Assembly (NCBI GenBank): GCA_023374025.1
Contig: SIJG01000068.1
Span: 559,866-623,865, forward strand
Origin: Heterodera schachtii
Taxonomy: Eukaryota; Nematoda; Chromadorea; Rhabditida; Heteroderidae
Reading direction: 5' to 3'
DNA: 64,000 nucleotides
Shown in pieces: positions 21,441-32,326 of this stretch (positions within the stretch are counted from its first letter, which is position 1; every line of letters begins with the position of its first letter). The notes beneath the pieces were generated by a model. The model made no database searches. It was not told where the DNA came from and saw only the letters and a list, made by a program, of their open reading frames with translations. Made by a program: the position numbers and the translations under genes.

Positions 21441-24400
21441 TAGAAACACAACAAATTTACCAAATTAAAGGAAAAAATGAGGGAAAATATGCACCAATGA
21501 TTACAACTACTGTTAAACCCCCAATTTCAACAACATCAAAAACTCCAATTAAAAATATAGTAAAAAACACGGAAAAACTCACACAATCTAAAAAAATATT
21601 AACAACTCCGAAACCTTCGGTACAAATATTAACCACGGTTAAACCCAAAATTTCTACAAAAATCACAACTCCAAAAGTGGAAACCATAAAAACCACTGTA
21701 AAACCAAAAATTCTTACAACTCAAAAACCGGATATGATTAAATTAGTGACTACCAAAAAACCAATTTCTTCTGAAAATAAACAAGCAATTTTGAATTCCT
21801 TAGTACCGGAAGCAAAAACAGCAATAGAAATGTCACCCAAATTAGTAAATAATGAATCAATTGAAAATTTGGGTCCAAAAAATGTCACAATCTTAAAATT
21901 GGATGAGGACAATTTGAGTCGAAATGTCAATGAAAATATTAGTGAATTTGAAAGTGTGGAGGAAGAGCATTCCACAAAAATGGAAGAAAGTGATGGAGAA
22001 ATTGAGCAAAATGAATCATCTGAAGATGATGAATTACAAAATTCTCATGAATATGAAAATGGTGGTGAAAATGACGAAAGCATTTTCCATGACATATTCG
22101 ATACAGAAAGAAGGAAAAGGACTACGATGACCACCCCGGACGCTAGGTGGATAAAAAAAGTGGAAAAAAGTAAATTAAGAAATAAAGGTGGATCAGCAAA
22201 TAAAAACATTAACACCCGAATGAATTATGCTCTTTATCGATTAAATGAGGAGAGAAAAAAGCAATATGATGCAATATTTGTGCAAGCATGCGAAAATTCG
22301 AAGTTTCAACTTCAATTAGCCAAAGCAATATTGCAAATAAATCCAAACGAAGGAGTTCGAAAAATCTTTAACAGGGATGATTTGGTTGCGCGTTGGAACG
22401 GAGAAAACTTGGAAGTCGGCTTTTGCGTCCCAATTATCCCGGAAAAAATTATTTGGGATAAGAAAATTGGTTCCGAATGTTATGAGGGAATACCAATTTT
22501 TGCGGAAAACACAACATTTTTTATTAAGCCTGGGACAAGAGAGCTGAGCATTTTAGGAAAAAGAGTTGATTGTGGAACAATGGAAGAGTTGGATGAAATA
22601 AAAAATGAAACACAAAAGGAAATAATACAAAATTTGAGCAAAAATTTGTCAAAAATTAGGCCAAAATACCGAAATATTCAAAACCCTTTGATTTTAAAAG
22701 CTGGTGCACTTTTTGAGTCTGATACATTAAGAATTGAAGAATCAATGCTGGAATACCGTAAGAAAGCAAATAATTTACCGTCGTCTACTCTTAGAACAGT
22801 TAAAATGCCAAATGTTAGTGAGGTCATTAGACTAGTACAGGCAGAAGCAAATGAAACATTAGGCATTGTAATTGGAAAAACTGGAAATTGGGTCGAAATA
22901 ATAAAAAATATTCCGGAAAAGGCAAAAGAAGCAGTGAATTATTTAAAAGGAATTTCGTGGACATTGATTATTTTAGGGTTGCTTATATTACTGGCAATAA
23001 TTACCTACATTTTGGTTAAATACTGGTCAATTATTTCAGCAGGATTTCGGTTAGGCTCAATGACAGCCAGAATAATACGTGGGATTATTGGGATGAAAAG
23101 GAAAACGAAAGTGGCAGCAGTGCCAAATGCACCAGAATTGGAATCAATGGACGAAGAGGCATATATTTTGGATTATTTACCCCCAAGGCGGGTGGCAGCT
23201 ATTAAAAATGATCCAAGACGTTTGCCATCGATTCGTGTTCATTTTAATGGACTTTTAACGTCTGCATTAGTTGATTCATGTGCTAGCGTTTCTTATTGCC
23301 GAGAGTCAATAGTTAAAAAAGCTGGCTTAAAAATAACAGAAACAAATTCATCAGACGCAAATTTAACAGCGGCAAATGACTCAAGCATTGAAATTTTGGG
23401 AAAAACAGACGCTAAAATTCGAATTGAAGATACGGAAACGGGAATGATTGGTGAATGGGACATAACTTTACTTGTCTCTCCAGACAAGCATTGTCCAGGA
23501 CCATTATTATTGGGATTACCGCTTTTAACGGATTTAAAAGGAATAATCGTATTTGGAGAAAAAAAGGTTCGAATTGGGCAAATATGGACAAATATTGTCT
23601 CGGTAATTGACGCTGGTAAACCAAAAAGAATGGAAATTATAATGGAAAAAACAGAAATTTTTGAACCGAGGACAGAAAACATAATAACAGCACGTGTTAA
23701 TGAAAATTTTCCAAAAGAGCAGTGTTTTTTGGTAAAAGGTACAAAACATCAATACCCGTGTATATTAATAGGCAGAACTTTGGTCAACCCTGGGGACACA
23801 AAATTTGTTACACTTCGAATTATGAATGCCGGAAAATCACCAGTAAAAGTATACGAAGGGTCTCATTTGGCGGATTTGGAACGAGTACAAATAAATGCTT
23901 TACCAGGGGACGAAATTTCGCCTAACAATTACATACCACCAGAAACACGATGGCATGAAAATTTACCAAATTTACCAATTAAATCCTTAAATCGGCCACC
24001 ATCTGAAAAATTAATGCTTGAGGGAACAAGGCTAAGTGAGGCGTCACAGAAAGTACTTAAGAAAATTGTGGATAAATATTCTGAAGCATTTGTTGGGGAT
24101 GATGGACAAATTGGGTTATATCGTGGACCAATTGTGCATAAAATCGATTTAATTCCTGGTTCACTACCGTTTCACTTTAGACCGTACAGATACCCACCAG
24201 AAACCCAAAAAGAAATCGAAAGACAGATTAAATTAATGCTTGATCAAAATATTATAAGAGAATCTGAGTCTGAATTTTGTTCTCCTATCGTAATGGTGCC
24301 TAAGGCCGACAAAAAATCGTGGCGTTTTGCAATAGATTATAGAGCCTTAAACAAAATGACCAAAAAAAGAGTATTCCATCTGCCAAATATCCAAGAACTT

Positions 24401-24766
24401 TTGGATTTAATGGGCTCAAAGAAATATTATACATGCATGGACATGCAAAGCGGATTTATGCAAATTCCGATGGCACCCGAGGACATTGATAAAACGGCAT
24501 TTATTTCCCACCTAGGCATTTATGAGTTTATTACAATGCCATTTGGATTAACCGCGGCACCAGATACTTTCCAAAGAGTAATGAATTCACTGAGGCGACG
24601 CCTTACTGCTGCTATGCTAATTTATTTAGATGACATTATAATAGGGAGTGAAACCGAAGAAATGCATCTTACTGACATAGAAAATTTTTTAAAATTATTA
24701 AAAGAAGTTGGACTCAAACTTAAATTTGTTTATTTATCATTTGATTGTACAAAATTTACTAGATAA
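21338..24766 (+). CDS. Envelope/TM-protease-RT polyprotein of a second Gypsy-type element, truncated
   Basis: A 1142-codon open frame. Residues about 60-150 are Thr/Lys/Pro-rich (repeated TTVKPK and TTPK), resembling a mucin-like stalk. A basic cleavage-type site (RRKR, about residue 257) precedes an ectodomain with Cys and Asn-X-Thr/Ser sites. A membrane-spanning segment follows (WTLIILGLLILLAIITYIL, about 541-559). Next is a retropepsin-like domain with ALVDSCASVSYC (about 642-653) and LLLGLPLLTDL. RT contains WRFAIDYRALN, MDMQSGFMQIPM, MPFGLTAAP and YLDD (about 1095). Homology stops after LKLKF, where unrelated sequence ends the frame, so the RT end, RNase H and integrase are absent. No gag lies upstream. 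The true start is uncertain. The active-site loop D-S-C-A is non-canonical. Confidence 0.75.
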   Translation: MVQKYKKDLRIVSELARKKLTNCFLIITKIYKNHLETQQIYQIKGKNEGKYAPMITTTVKPPISTTSKTPIKNIVKNTEKLTQSKKILTTPKPSVQILTTVKPKISTKITTPKVETIKTTVKPKILTTQKPDMIKLVTTKKPISSENKQAILNSLVPEAKTAIEMSPKLVNNESIENLGPKNVTILKLDEDNLSRNVNENISEFESVEEEHSTKMEESDGEIEQNESSEDDELQNSHEYENGGENDESIFHDIFDTERRKRTTMTTPDARWIKKVEKSKLRNKGGSANKNINTRMNYALYRLNEERKKQYDAIFVQACENSKFQLQLAKAILQINPNEGVRKIFNRDDLVARWNGENLEVGFCVPIIPEKIIWDKKIGSECYEGIPIFAENTTFFIKPGTRELSILGKRVDCGTMEELDEIKNETQKEIIQNLSKNLSKIRPKYRNIQNPLILKAGALFESDTLRIEESMLEYRKKANNLPSSTLRTVKMPNVSEVIRLVQAEANETLGIVIGKTGNWVEIIKNIPEKAKEAVNYLKGISWTLIILGLLILLAIITYILVKYWSIISAGFRLGSMTARIIRGIIGMKRKTKVAAVPNAPELESMDEEAYILDYLPPRRVAAIKNDPRRLPSIRVHFNGLLTSALVDSCASVSYCRESIVKKAGLKITETNSSDANLTAANDSSIEILGKTDAKIRIEDTETGMIGEWDITLLVSPDKHCPGPLLLGLPLLTDLKGIIVFGEKKVRIGQIWTNIVSVIDAGKPKRMEIIMEKTEIFEPRTENIITARVNENFPKEQCFLVKGTKHQYPCILIGRTLVNPGDTKFVTLRIMNAGKSPVKVYEGSHLADLERVQINALPGDEISPNNYIPPETRWHENLPNLPIKSLNRPPSEKLMLEGTRLSEASQKVLKKIVDKYSEAFVGDDGQIGLYRGPIVHKIDLIPGSLPFHFRPYRYPPETQKEIERQIKLMLDQNIIRESESEFCSPIVMVPKADKKSWRFAIDYRALNKMTKKRVFHLPNIQELLDLMGSKKYYTCMDMQSGFMQIPMAPEDIDKTAFISHLGIYEFITMPFGLTAAPDTFQRVMNSLRRRLTAAMLIYLDDIIIGSETEEMHLTDIENFLKLLKEVGLKLKFVYLSFDCTKFTR

Positions 24767-24927
24767 CTAAATTGCAATTTTAATTGCATCCATTTTAACA
24801 AATCCATCCAACAATTTTTCAATTTTACCATCAATTTATGAAGCAAATTATTTTCCTATCACCATTGATGCCATTTTTTCTTTTAACTTTAAACGACCAA
24901 GTGAAGAAAAATGGAGTGGATAGATGG
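24767..24927. other. Non-coding flank between RT fragment and hAT element
   Basis: This short stretch is unrelated to RT and directly precedes the hAT target duplication. An equivalent copy lies at 29321-29485. It could be a diverged retroelement 3' region or an older host site. Confidence 0.4.
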
Positions 24928-27675
24928 CAGGGGTGGGACAACTCTCGCCTCTCGTCTCTCGCCTCTCGCCAACTCTCGTCATTTTTGGGACTCTCGCCTC
25001 TCGCCTCTCACCTCTCGTTTTTTGGGACGAGAGGCGAGAGTTGAAAATACACCCCTAAAGATTGAATTTTGAGCAGTCAGAAAAATATTCAAATTTACGC
25101 GAAAACACCATAATAATTTTCTTTCTCTGCTTCCTCTATGTTTTAAAATTAGAGAACAATTATTTTTTGATAAATGGTCAGTAATTTAATTAACTTTTAC
25201 AGGTTGTTAGAAGGAGTATGTCGAAAATATGGAATTATTTCAAAAAGGAAATCGGAATCGCTTTTTGCAAAAATTGTGACTACAAAACGAATTTTCCGCC
25301 CAAAACTCCAACGACGACCTTGGCCACTCATTTGAAGCACAAACACTCAGAATTATACAAGGAATTTACAGAAAAAACGGGGGCAGCCAAAGAGCAGCAA
25401 CAGACTTTTGGCATAAAACGGTCACATGGAACTAATACAAAACAACATTTTTACTTTTAGGGCTTTTTCGTCTTCTGCAGGCGCATTGACATCGACGAGT
25501 CTTGATTTAACTCTCGATGAGGAAATCGAAGAGATTACATTGGCCAAAAAGCTCGAAGAACAGCCGAAGATCGATCGAATTTGGACTAGAAGTCCATGGG
25601 AAATTGGCGGGGAAAGAGCAAGCAGTGTGCATAAAAGAATTATGGAGTTTATCGCGGTTGATTTGCAGCCCTTTTCCGTCGTCGAGGATGTTGGCTTTAA
25701 GCGTTTGATCAACGAGCTTCAGCCGAAATACCATATTCCAAGTCGAAAATTTTTTACGGAAAAGATGTTGCCGAACATTTTTCATATTTTAAAGTAACTT
25801 ATATTGTTCTTTCAATTCTTATTTTCTTATAATTTAGGGACCGTATTTCCACTGAGTTGCGTAATGCGCAATATATTTCGTACACAACTGATTGTTGGTC
25901 ATCGACGGACGGCGCTCATTCACTTTTGTGCCTGACTGCACATTTTCTCATCAAAAGCCGTCAAAAATTTGTTTTGCTTGCGGCAAAACCGATCAAAGGC
26001 CGGCACAATGCTCCTGCATTGAAAGAGCTGATTCGAGAAGCACTGGAAGAGTTTAATGTCAAGGAAAAAAGTTTCATTTTTATCAGAGATGCAGCGGAGG
26101 TCATGGTTAAAGTTTTTGATGACCTTGGATTGCGATCAATGGACTGCTTCGCGCATAAGTTGAATCTTGTTAGTTTTTGCATATTACTTATTTAATGAGT
26201 AAAAATTTAGGCCATTTGGGATGGAATGCGAAAATTGACTTCGGACACAGAAATGAAGGATATTTTGAGCGGATTAAAAAATTTATTCGAAAGTACAAAA
26301 AATCAGCGGTGTTCCGTCAAGAATTTCAAGAAATTCAAAAGCTTGAGCAATTGCCCCAGCTCACGTTAATAAAGGAAATGGAGGTCTCCTAGGGATTTTT
26401 TTTTATTTTTAACATAAAAAATAGGTTCGCTGGAGCTCAACGTATGAAATGCTTGACCGATTTATCACAAATGCGCCAACAATCAAACTGATGAGCATGA
26501 AATATTCTGATTTACCAGCCTTTTCAGCCAGTGATTGGTCGTCCATTGAGGCAATAAAAGAAGTTTAAAATTCTTTTGAAACCCATAAAATATAAAATTT
26601 TTAGATTTTGGCTCCAATTTTCAATGCAAATAATCTAATCCAAGGGCGGTGTACAACAATTTCAACAATTATTCCACTTTTTCGAGTGATCATACACGCT
26701 CTTGAAAAAAACAAAAATGATTTTCCCTCTATCAAAAAAGCGATCATTGACGGTTTGAATAAGAGAATGGAGGAAAAAAAAGATGCACGACAGAATGTCA
26801 AAAGAGAATCGTGGTTTAACAATCATGACCTGGTCCTTGCGACTTTGCTTGACCCGCGGTTTAAACTGAGTCCGTATCTTGAAACAACGCGGCACGACGA
26901 CTATATTAATTGGCTTATTTCCGAGGCAGAAAAGCTTGCCATGAATGAAGTTATATTATTGTTGTTTCACATGAAAAAATGGTCAGTTTTCAGAACCAAC
27001 TGCAGGAATCACCATGCCATGAAACTGATCGATGTGAAGGTGTTGGTGTATTTGACATTTTTGCGGATTTTGAAAATTCGCAAACTGCCGAATCCGAACT
27101 TTTTGACACGACTTCTCCAATTCCAACAGTTGCAGAAATAACCGCACGGCAAAAAGCTGAATTTGAAGTGTTCGCCTACCTGGACCCAAAAATTGTAGAA
27201 TATTTAAATTTTATGCCCACATTGTTTTTTTTTTAGAAAAAGCTACAGCTTTTGGATGATCCCGTAGCTTTTTGGACCGGAGAAAATGCCAACAGATGGC
27301 CGTTATTAACAAATTTGGCGCATAAATATTTTTCGGCCCCCGCAACATCTGCTGAGAGTGAACGATTATTTTCGACGGCGGGTCAAATTCTCACTAATTT
27401 GCGCAAGAAATTATTGGTGGAGAACGTTGAAAAACTTTTATTTTTACACCATAATATCAAATTATACGATTTTATTTATGAATGACGTTTTTGGAGTAAA
27501 AATAAGGCTACAGAAAAATTGAAAAACTCTCGCCTCTCGTCCTCTCGCCTCTCGCCAACTCTCGTGTTTTTGGGGTCTCTCGCCTCTCGCCAAACTCTCG
27601 CTCTCGTCTTTTGGGGGACTCTCGCCTCTCGCCGAACTCTCGCTCTCGTCTTTTCTAAGACAAGTCACACCCCTG
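24928..27675 (+). mobile_element. Complete hAT transposon, copy 1 (family A)
   Basis: Terminal inverted repeats are CAGGGGTGGGAC at the left and GTCACACCCCTG at the right, with one mismatch. A perfect 8-bp target duplication, ATAGATGG, flanks them (24920-24927 and 27676-27683). Eight-base duplications and CAGGGGTG ends are diagnostic of hAT. Arrays of CTCTCGCC-like repeats lie just inside both ends, mostly on the same strand rather than inverted. Length is 2748 bp with one split transposase gene. Confidence 0.95.
25218..27485 (+). pseudogene. hAT transposase with BED zinc finger, family A copy 1
   Basis: DNA transposase with several short introns. Exon 1 starts MSKIWNYFKKEIGIAFCKNC and carries a BED finger (C-X2-C, then HLKHKH). 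Further exons give LQPFSVVEDVGFKRLI, YISYTTDCWSSTDGAHSLL with the first catalytic Asp region, a DCFAHKLNL block, VRWSSTYEMLDRF, and LATLLDPRFKL. The hAT dimerisation C-terminus has SAPATSAESERLFSTAG and LFLHHN. Introns use short GT-AG pairs, for example near 25423-25460, 25796-25838 and 26384-26424. One missing T near 26265 shifts the frame relative to the second copy, so this copy is probably inactive unless that base is a sequencing error. Confidence 0.85.
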
Positions 27676-27763
27676 ATAGATGGGTGACAACGTAAAGTCG
27701 TGAGCTGAGTGAAATGGACGGAAGAGAATGGGATATAAAATTTTGTATCTCAATCGTTTATTA
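27676..27763. other. Short spacer between hAT and TIR element
   Basis: It begins with the right target duplication ATAGATGG and ends at TA, the target site of the next element. No gene is seen. The same spacer occurs in the second copy at 32237-32324. Confidence 0.6.
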
Positions 27764-27765
27764 TA

Positions 27766-28742
27766 GGGTTCGAGCCCCGTGGGGCGGGGGTCGCCTTTCG
27801 CGTGGGCGGGGGTTGTCGCGGGTCATAGTCGCGGGGGCGGGGACGGGGGACGATAATTCCGCCCCCGCGGGGGGGGGGGGGGGGGGGGGGTTTGCTTTGA
27901 ATTAGCTCCAAAAAATCTCAAAAAAAAAAATTATTTTTATGAATGATTTCTTTGGCTCCACATTCCTTTATTCATTGATCGCCTTTATTCTATTTATTTT
28001 GACATAAATTGCACAGATTTTGACTAAAAATAACCAAATTTAGGGATTTTTAGGTAATTTTTAAGAAAAAAAAGTTTTTTTGGGGCCGGCGTGCCGATAG
28101 GGGCGACCAAAAAAATTAAGACTTTTTCTATAAATTTTCGTTTTTTTAATTATATTAAATTATCATGATTTACTCAAGGAAAATTAAAATTCAGATTTTT
28201 AAAAATTTTCCGCCACATTTTTCCAAAAAACTTGATGAATGTGCGAGGGGAGAGGTCCGGCGGTGCCGATAGGCGCCGCCGGGAAAATTTTAAGAATTTT
28301 TAATTAGAACTTTGCCAAAATTTTCAGAAATTTTCCTCTTTTAGATGAAAATAAGGCATTACCCCCAAATCAGAACATTTCTTAGAAAGAAAGAACATAA
28401 AGAAACCCTGTATTAATCAGAAAAAAAATAAAATCAAAAGAAAACGTCACCCGGTGTCGAACTCATAACAAAAAGTATTGTTAGTGTTGAAGCTTAACCA
28501 CTAAACCACAAAAAATTTGAAAAATATAAGCAAATTTACTTTATTTCATAAAAATTGTAAAAGAAGGTTAAAAAATTTCAAAAGTGTATAAATTTTTGCC
28601 TTTAATTCCACGAATATGCCATTCTTAGGGGTGTATTTTTCACCCCCCCGCCCCCGCGGGGGTGAAGGTCACGGCGGCGGGGGTTGCGGGGGTCTGAGTC
28701 GCGAGGGCGGGGACGGGGGTGACGGGGGCGGGGCTCGAACCC
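27766..28742. mobile_element. GC-rich terminal-inverted-repeat element, copy 1
   Basis: The ends are inverted repeats, GGGTTCGAGCCCCG at the left and CGGGGCTCGAACCC at the right, flanked by TA on both sides (27764-27765 and 28743-28744), as for a Tc1/mariner-type MITE. Both ends carry GGGGGCGGGG-like blocks and the left has a run of 22 G (27869-27890), so quadruplex formation is plausible. No transposase frame is present. The interior repeats TGCCGATAGG and holds a tRNA-like segment. The terminal repeat itself matches the B-box/T-arm consensus GGTTCGANNCC. Confidence 0.75.
28449..28513 (-). tRNA. tRNA-like segment inside the TIR element, copy 1
   Basis: On the minus strand an A-box-like TGGTTTAGTGGTTAAG is followed about 30 bases later by a B-box-like GAGTTCGACACC. 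The intervening arm does not fold as an anticodon stem. It is probably a tRNA-derived pol III promoter remnant rather than a working tRNA. Confidence 0.4.
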
Positions 28743-28744
28743 TA

Positions 28745-29320
28745 CAAAAAAATTTAATTCTGGTTCATAGTTTAAAATTTAATTTGGTTCCCATCGAAAC
28801 CCAAAAAGAATCGAAAAAGGATTTATGCTTGATCAAAATATTATAAGAGTGAGTTTTTTTGTTCTCCTATTGTAAGGTGCTAGGCCGAAAAAAATCGTGG
28901 CGTTTTGCAGTAGATATAGAGCATTCAACAAAATGAAAAAAAAGTTTATTTCATTGCCAAATCCAGGCACTTTTGGATTTAGGCTCAAAGAAATTTATCC
29001 ATGCATGGACATGCAAAGCGGATTTTGCAAATTCCGATGGCACCTGAGGATATGGATAAAACGGCATATTCCCACCTAGGCATTTGAGTTTATTCCATCC
29101 CTTTGGATTACCGCGGCACCAGATACTTTCCAAGAGTATGAATTCATTGAGGCGACGCCTCACTGCTGCTATGCTAATTTATTTAGATGACATTATAATA
29201 GGAAGTGAAACCGAAGAAATGCATCTTACTGACATAGAAAATTTTTTGAAATTATTAAAAGAAGTTGGACTCAAACTTAAATTTGTTTATTTATCATTTG
29301 ATTGTACAAAATTTTACTAG
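28745..29320 (+). pseudogene. Second copy of the RT fragment, heavily eroded at its 5' side
   Basis: Same RT fragment as at 24.14-24.76 kb. From 29138 (MNSLRRRLTAAMLIYLDDII) it is almost identical to the first copy. From 28745 to about 29130 it differs by many one-base deletions that destroy the frame, while the surrounding words are still recognisable (ATGCATGGACATGCAAAGCG). The abrupt change in identity points to an unpolished sequence segment or a join between two reads rather than ordinary decay. Confidence 0.75.
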
Positions 29321-29485
29321 ATAACTAAATTGCAATTTTAATTGCATCCATTTTAACAAATCCATCAACAATTTTTCAATTTTACCATCAATTTATGAAG
29401 CAAATTATTTTTCCTATCACCATTGATGCCATTTTTTCTTTTAACTTTAAACGACCAAGTGAAGAAAAATGGAGTGGATAGATGG

Positions 29486-32236
29486 CAGGGGTGGGACAAC
29501 TCTCGCCTCTCGTCTCTCGCCTCTCGCCAACTCTCGTCATTTTTGGGACTCTCGCCTCTCGCCTCTCACCTCTCGTTTTTTGGGACGAGAGGCGAGAGTT
29601 GAAAATACACCCCTAAAGATTGAATTTTTCAGCAGTCAGAAAAATATTCAAATTTACGCGAAAACACCATAATAATTTTCTTTCTCTGCTTCCTCTATGT
29701 TTTAAAATTAGAGAACAATTATTTTTTGATAAATGGTCAGTAATTTAATTAACTTTTACAGGTTGTTAGAAGGAGTATGTCGAAAATATGGAATTATTTC
29801 AAAAAGGAAATCGGAATCGCTTTTTGCAAAAATTGTGACTACAAAACGAATTTTCCGCCCAAAACTCCAACGACGACATTGGCCACTCATTTGAAGCACA
29901 AACACTCAGAATTATACAAGGAATTTACAGAAAAAACGGGGGCAGCCAAAGAGCAGCAACAGACTTTTGGCATAAAACGGTCACATGGAACTAATACAAA
30001 ACAACATTTTTTACTTTTAGGGCTTTTTCGTCTTCTGCAGGCGCATTGACATCGACGAGTCTTGATTTAACTCTCGATGAGGAAATCGAAGAGATTACAT
30101 TGGCCAAAAAGCTCGAAGAACAGCCGAAGATCGATCGAATTTGGACTAGAAGTCCATGGGAAATTGGCGGGGAAAGAGCAAGCAGTGTGCATAAAAGAAT
30201 TATGGAGTTTATCGCGGTTGATTTGCAGCCCTTTTCCGTCGTCGAGGATGTTGGCTTTAAGCGTTTGATCAACGAGCTTCAGCCGAAATACCATATTCCA
30301 AGTCGAAAATTTTTTACGGAAAAGATGTTGCCGAACATTTTTCATATTTTAAAGTAACTTATATTGTTCTTTCAATTCTTATTTTCTTATAATTTAGGGA
30401 CCGTATTTCCACTGAGTTGCGTAATGCGCAATATATTTCGTACACAACTGATTGTTGGTCATCGACGGACGGCGCTCATTCACTTTTGTGCCTGACTGCA
30501 CATTTTCTCATCAAAAGCCGTCAAAAATTTGTTTTGCTTGCGGCAAAACCGATCAAAGGCCGGCACAATGCTCCTGCATTGAAAGAGCTGATTCGAGAAG
30601 CACTGGAAGAGTTTAATGTCAAGGAAAAAGTTTCATTTTTATCAGAGATGCAGCGGAGGTCATGGTTAAAGTTTTTGATGACCTTGGATTGCGATCAATG
30701 GACTGCTTCGCGCATAAGTTGAATCTTGTTAGTTTTTGCATATTACTTATTTAATGAGTAAAAATTTAGGCCATTTGGGATGGAATGCGAAAATTGACTT
30801 CGGACACAGAAATGAAGGATATTTTTGAGAGGATTAAAAAATTTATTCGAAAGTACAAAAAATCAGCGGTGTTCCGTCAAGAATTTCAAGAAATTCAAAA
30901 GCTTGAGCAATTGCCCCAGCTCACGTTAATAAAGGAAATGGAGGTCTCCTAGGGATTTTTTTTATTTTTAACATAAAAAATAGGTTCGCTGGAGCTCAAC
31001 GTATGAAATGCTTGACCGATTTATCACAAATGCGCCAACAATCAAACTGATGAGCATGAAATATTCTGATTTACCAGCCTTTTCAGCCAGTGATTGGTCG
31101 TCCATTGAGGCAATAAAAGAAGTTTAAAATTCTTTTGAAACCCATAAAATATAAAATTTTTAGATTTTGGCTCCAATTTTCAATGCAAATAATCTAATCC
31201 AAGGGCGGTGTACAACAATTTCAACAATTATTCCACTTTTTCGAGTGATCATACACGCTCTTGAAAAAAACAAAAATGATTTTCCCTCTATCAAAAAAGC
31301 GATCATTGACGGTTTGAATAAGAGAATGGAGGAAAAAAAGATGCACGACAGAATGTCAAAAGAGAATCTTGGTTTAACAATCATGACCTGGTCCTTGCGA
31401 CTTTGCTTGACCCGCGGTTTAAACTGAGTCCGTATCTTGAAACAACGCGGCACGACGACTATATTAATTGGCTTATTTCCGAGGCAGAAAAGCTTGCCAT
31501 GAATGAAGTTATATTATTGTTGTTTCACATGAAAAAATGGTCAGTTTTTCAGAACCAACTGCAGGAATCACCATGCCATGAAACTGATCGATGTGAAGGT
31601 GTTGGTGTATTTGACATTTTTGCGGATTTTGAAAATTCGCAAACTGCCGAATCCGAACTTTTTGACACGACTTCTCCAATTCCAACAGTTGCAGAAATAA
31701 CCGTACGGCAAAAAGCGGAATTTGAAGTGTTCGCCTACCTGGACCCAAAAATTGTAGAATATTTAAATTTTATGCCCACATTGTTTTTTTTTTTTTAGAA
31801 AAAGCTACAGCTTTTGGATGATCCCGTAGCTTTTTGGACCGGAGAAAATCCAACAGATGGCCGTTATTAACAAATTTGGCGCATAAATATTTTTCGGCCC
31901 CCGCAACATCTGCTGAGAGTGAACGATTATTTTCGACGGCGGGTCAAATTCTCACTAATTTGCGCAAGAAATTATTGGTGGAGAACGTTGAAAAACTTTT
32001 ATTTTTACACCATAATATCAAATTATACGATTTTATTTATGAATAACGTTTTTGGAGTAAAAATAAGGCTACAGAAAAATTGAAAAACTCTCGCCTCTCG
32101 TCCTCTCGCCTCTCGCCAACTCTCGTGTTTTTGGGGACTCTCGCCTCTCGCCAAACTCTCGCTCTCGTCTTTTGGGGGACTCTCGCCTCTCGCCGAACTC
32201 TCGCTCTCGTCTTTTCTAAGACAAGTCACACCCCTG
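29486..32236 (+). mobile_element. Complete hAT transposon, copy 2 (family A)
   Basis: Same ends and the same ATAGATGG target duplication (29478-29485 and 32237-32244) as copy 1. The shared target site shows that it was copied by duplication (or by assembly) and did not transpose a second time. Length is 2751 bp. Differences from copy 1 are mostly homopolymer length changes. Confidence 0.9.
29777..32046 (+). pseudogene. hAT transposase, family A copy 2
   Basis: Exon by exon the same as copy 1: BED finger, catalytic region with TTDCWSSTDGAHS, RWSSTYEMLDRF, DPRFKL and the hAT dimerisation end. One A is missing in the run near 30628, which frameshifts the catalytic exon after EEFNVKEK. One T more than copy 1 near 30825 restores the frame that copy 1 loses. 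A further base loss near 31850 breaks the frame just before RWPLLTNLAHKY. Neither copy is intact as given. Confidence 0.8.
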
Positions 32237-32326
32237 ATAGATGGGTGACAACGTAAAGTCGTGAGCTGAGTGAAATGGACGGAAGAGAATGGGATATAAA
32301 ATTTTGTATCTCAATCGTTTATTATA

